Below the pieces are notes generated by a model. The model was not told the DNA's origin. It searched no databases and saw nothing but the letters and a program-made list of their open reading frames with translations. Positions 6,147 through 8,474 of a stretch of 8,474 bases of DNA are shown one piece after another (position 1 is the stretch's first letter; each line of letters opens with the position of its first letter). Position numbers and translations under genes: made by a program. Origin of the DNA: an uncultured Hyphomicrobiales bacterium (GTDB lineage: Bacteria > Pseudomonadota > Alphaproteobacteria > Rhizobiales > Beijerinckiaceae); the NCBI GenBank assembly GCA_903932565.1, contig CAIZGQ010000087.1:1-8474 (forward strand). The letters are read 5' to 3'.

Positions 6147-7584
6147 GCGCTGTCAGGCGATCTGCGCACTGCTCCAGCTGATCCAGGAAATGATCCACAT
6201 CGGCGAACGTTGTGCGATGATTGACGAAGGCGCAACGCAAGGTCGGACGTCCTTCGAGCACCGTCAGAGATGGGACGGCCTCGCCTGATTCATGCAGCGC
6301 CATGACGAGCTCGCGCTCCAGCGCGCCATCCTCGCTGCCCTTCACGCCGATGCAGACGATGTTCAGCGCCACAGGTGCCCGCACTTCAAAGCGCGCAGAC
6401 CCTTCAATGCGATTGGCCAGATAGGTCGCGATGGCGCAACAATGTTCCATGCAGGCCCCAATCTGGCTCATGCCGTGGACCTGAAATGTAAACCACGCCT
6501 TGAGCGCCCGAAAGCCGCGTGAGAGATCCGGGCCATAATCGCAAGGCCAGTCTTCACCAGATGCCAGACCGCGTGGCGCGCGGCTGAGATAAGCAACCGG
6601 GCTTGCAAACGTTTCGCGATGCACCTTGGCGTCGCGCACCAAGAGAAACCCGGCGTCATAGGGCACATGGGCCCATTTGTGGAAATCAAACGCGATGGAA
6701 TCGGCGCGCTCCATTCCCTTCACACGGGATGCCAGTGCGGGCGACAAGGCTGCGAGCGCGCCGAACGCGCCGTCCACGTGGAACCAGAGGTTTTCGGCCG
6801 CTGCGAGGTCCGCGATCGCCGTTAAATCATCAAATGCGCCAGTGTTCACAGTGCCCGCCGTGCCAGCCACCATGAAGGGCAACAAGCCAGCGTTGCGGTC
6901 TGCTGCAAGCTGCCTTGCCAGCGCGCCTATGACCATCGCGCCCTGCTGGTCGACGGGAATAATGCGCAGATTTGCCGACCCGATACCGCTGAGTTCAAAC
7001 GCCTGCTTCACGCAGCCGTGCGCCTCGGACGAGGCATAGGCCACAAGCTGCGCGTGATCTTTCAATCCAGAGGTACGCACGTCCTGCCCAAGCACTTTTG
7101 TGCGCGCGACCAGCACGGCAAGAAAATTCGCCATGGAGGTGCCGGTGAGAAAAAGTCCGGATGCATCGTCGGGAAAGCCAAACGCTTTCGCCATCCAGCG
7201 CGTGACTTGATGTTCGATATCGTGCGCCACATGGTTGCGCCCACCGCAATTGGAATTGAGGCCTGCGGCCAACATCTCCGCAACCATGCCCGCTGGCGTG
7301 CCAGCGCCGTGAACCCAGCCCATGAATAGCGGATGTCGATTTCCATTGCTGTAGGGAACGATCTTTTCGAAAACATCGGCGACGACATCGGCCATGTCGC
7401 GCCCGCGCTTTGGTGCTGGCGTGCGAAAACTGGCCTTCACGTCTGCGGGCGTCTCGACCCAAACGGGACGGTCTCGAACAGTCGCAATGTTATCGATCAT
7501 CAGATCAAGCGCCTGATGAGCCTGTGCGCGAAACTGATCCCAATCCGTTGGATCAAGATCGGGTTCGCCTTGCAGTTTGGCCAT
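6139..7584 (-). CDS. Group II PLP-dependent amino acid decarboxylase
   Basis: This 481-residue protein is related to aromatic-L-amino-acid/DOPA decarboxylases. It should remove the alpha-carboxylate of an amino acid to give an amine and CO2. Visible residues are LTGTSMANF (146-154, phosphate-binding loop), SSEAHGCVKQAF with ring-stacking His189, GTAGTVNTGAFDDL (241-254), HVDGAFGA with Asp271 contacting the PLP nitrogen, and DFHKWAHVPYD with Schiff-base Lys303. PVAYL carries Tyr332 on the flexible loop, matching the catalytic Tyr of DOPA decarboxylase. Retained His189 and Tyr332 favour decarboxylation over aldehyde-synthase chemistry. The ATG at 7584 overlaps the upstream stop as TGATG and has AAGAG 8 bases upstream. 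The frame stays open to 7650 but would then run deep into the upstream gene. Some relatives carry misleading cytochrome oxidase names in databases. The substrate amino acid cannot be read from the sequence. Confidence 0.92.
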   Translation of the reverse strand: MAKLQGEPDLDPTDWDQFRAQAHQALDLMIDNIATVRDRPVWVETPADVKASFRTPAPKRGRDMADVVADVFEKIVPYSNGNRHPLFMGWVHGAGTPAGMVAEMLAAGLNSNCGGRNHVAHDIEHQVTRWMAKAFGFPDDASGLFLTGTSMANFLAVLVARTKVLGQDVRTSGLKDHAQLVAYASSEAHGCVKQAFELSGIGSANLRIIPVDQQGAMVIGALARQLAADRNAGLLPFMVAGTAGTVNTGAFDDLTAIADLAAAENLWFHVDGAFGALAALSPALASRVKGMERADSIAFDFHKWAHVPYDAGFLLVRDAKVHRETFASPVAYLSRAPRGLASGEDWPCDYGPDLSRGFRALKAWFTFQVHGMSQIGACMEHCCAIATYLANRIEGSARFEVRAPVALNIVCIGVKGSEDGALERELVMALHESGEAVPSLTVLEGRPTLRCAFVNHRTTFADVDHFLDQLEQCADRLTAQP

Positions 7585-8474
7585 CAGTTGAACTCTTGGA
7601 CCGAGCTGATGTCGGACGATTTGAAAATGCGGTCGCGGATCAAAGACCACTTGGCAAAGAGACGATCAAGATCCTCTCGCACAGGGGCCATGGCACCGCG
7701 CAGCGAATATCCGGCTGACATGCGCTCCGCCACAAGATTGGCCATCGGCGCGGATGCGCAAAGACGAAGTGCTGCCGCCCCGCCAAGCGAGACCGGTTGG
7801 CCGACGTGGCAATTCGCAAGCCCATCGCCGGGCGTAACTGGCGCGCGGAGCTTGCGATGAATGATGCCAGCAGCTTCCGGGGTCGGGTGATCGACCATGA
7901 CAAGCGGCAGGATGGTCCGCGGGCGGCCATCGGGAAGACGCGGATGGTTGCCATCCAGAATTCGAAGCCAGGGCCGTGCATTGACGCGCTCGACCACTTC
8001 ATGCGCAAACGACGTGAAGATTGCACCCTGCAGGCTCAGCGGAATTGTCGCCAAGGTTTCCAGTTCGGCGAGCGCCGCCTCCCACCGCAACCCGAGCCCA
8101 AGATTGGCGGGCGAGGTAAAAACCCCCGTAAAGCGTTCGCGCAAGCGCGCTGGCCAGTCGAGTGCGGCAGAATATGCGCCAATCCCGCGCGGCAAATTGG
8201 CTCCCGCAGCAAAGCGCGGCATCAATGCGCCGGGCAAAAGCAAGGCGCCCGCAAACGGCGGTCCGCCAGCAAATTTTGACCCCGTCACCATCACAAGAAA
8301 GCCCTGGTGCAAATCCGACTGCACGCGCGCGGGGGCGCACCGCATCTGGCAGGCATCAACGAGAACCGTGACACGGCCGGGCGCTGCTGCTGCAATCCGC
8401 GCTGCGGCCTCGCGGCTGACGCCGGCGACACCTGTTTTTGAGGAATCGAGCACATGAAGGAGCACATCGCTCCC
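7584..8474 (-). CDS. PLP-dependent aminotransferase-like protein (5' partial)
   Basis: The frame is open to the window edge, so the start is missing; the 296 visible residues run to a TGA at 7584-7586. It looks like a fold-type I PLP enzyme. VLVDACQMR (34-42 of the fragment) supplies an Asp40 placed like the PLP-nitrogen aspartate. TGSKFAGGPPFAGALLLP (64-81) holds Lys67, the likely Schiff-base lysine, in a setting like the SK/HK-GP motifs of class V aminotransferases and cysteine desulfurase relatives. A small C-terminal domain follows, with CHVGQPVSLGGAAALRLCAS near the end. The first GTG at 8465 is internal rather than the start, because the motif order implies a missing N-terminal region. 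The stop overlaps the decarboxylase ATG by one base, implying translational coupling. The reaction (transamination, lyase or other) is not known. Confidence 0.75.
   Translation of the reverse strand, partial: GSDVLLHVLDSSKTGVAGVSREAAARIAAAAPGRVTVLVDACQMRCAPARVQSDLHQGFLVMVTGSKFAGGPPFAGALLLPGALMPRFAAGANLPRGIGAYSAALDWPARLRERFTGVFTSPANLGLGLRWEAALAELETLATIPLSLQGAIFTSFAHEVVERVNARPWLRILDGNHPRLPDGRPRTILPLVMVDHPTPEAAGIIHRKLRAPVTPGDGLANCHVGQPVSLGGAAALRLCASAPMANLVAERMSAGYSLRGAMAPVREDLDRLFAKWSLIRDRIFKSSDISSVQEFN
7593..7597 (-). promoter_or_regulatory. Shine-Dalgarno of the decarboxylase gene
   Basis: On the minus strand AAGAG lies 8 bases before the ATG at 7584, inside the end of the upstream gene. It supports the TGATG-coupled start over the longer open frame. 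Confidence 0.5.

Noticed and set aside
6139..7584. Idea that the decarboxylase lacks the catalytic loop tyrosine
   Set aside because: Aligning on the YL motif after the PLP lysine places Tyr332 at the catalytic position, so the residue is present. The later DWPCDYG segment is a different part of the loop.
7585..7650. Upstream extension of the decarboxylase to a start at 7650
   Set aside because: It would overlap the upstream gene by 67 bases. The ATG at 7584 has AAGAG at good spacing and a TGATG coupling arrangement.

Overview
The window is bacterial chromosomal DNA, GC-rich by eye (around 60 percent), densely packed and without mobile elements, RNA genes or CRISPR. The protein types point to an alphaproteobacterium, most likely Hyphomicrobiales: a MatA/MatB malonate pair, a long-form acetylglutamate kinase, and a HAD nucleotidase immediately after argB. 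No marker gene allows a genus call.

Layout, plus strand. Bases 1-121 hold the possible tail of an upstream gene, then a short leader with a GntR-like palindrome and a good Shine-Dalgarno. Next come matA (malonyl-CoA decarboxylase, 122-1504) and matB (malonyl-CoA synthetase, 1513-3024). Together these turn free malonate into malonyl-CoA and then acetyl-CoA plus CO2. After an 82-base gap holding a strong hairpin come argB (acetylglutamate kinase, 3107-4012) and, overlapping it by one base, a HAD pyrimidine 5'-nucleotidase-like gene (4012-4842). The latter has a perfect 12-bp inverted repeat within its first 65 bases.

Layout, minus strand. Three genes converge on the first group and are separated from it by only 15 bases. 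In transcription order they are a PLP-dependent aminotransferase-like protein (5' end cut off by the window edge at 8474, stop at 7584), a group II PLP decarboxylase (7584-6139, start overlapping the previous stop as TGATG), and a sugar-transfer-type ATP-grasp protein (6075-4858). The decarboxylase keeps its catalytic Lys, Asp, His and loop Tyr, and the ATP-grasp protein keeps its nucleotide and metal motifs, so both look active. Their substrates are not known.

The plus-strand genes are ordinary metabolism with an unusual arrangement: malonate genes next to an arginine gene. The minus-strand trio is the least explained part. Two PLP enzymes and an ATP-dependent ligase-like enzyme in one apparent operon suggest a small pathway that makes an amine and joins it to a carboxylate, but that is inference from context.
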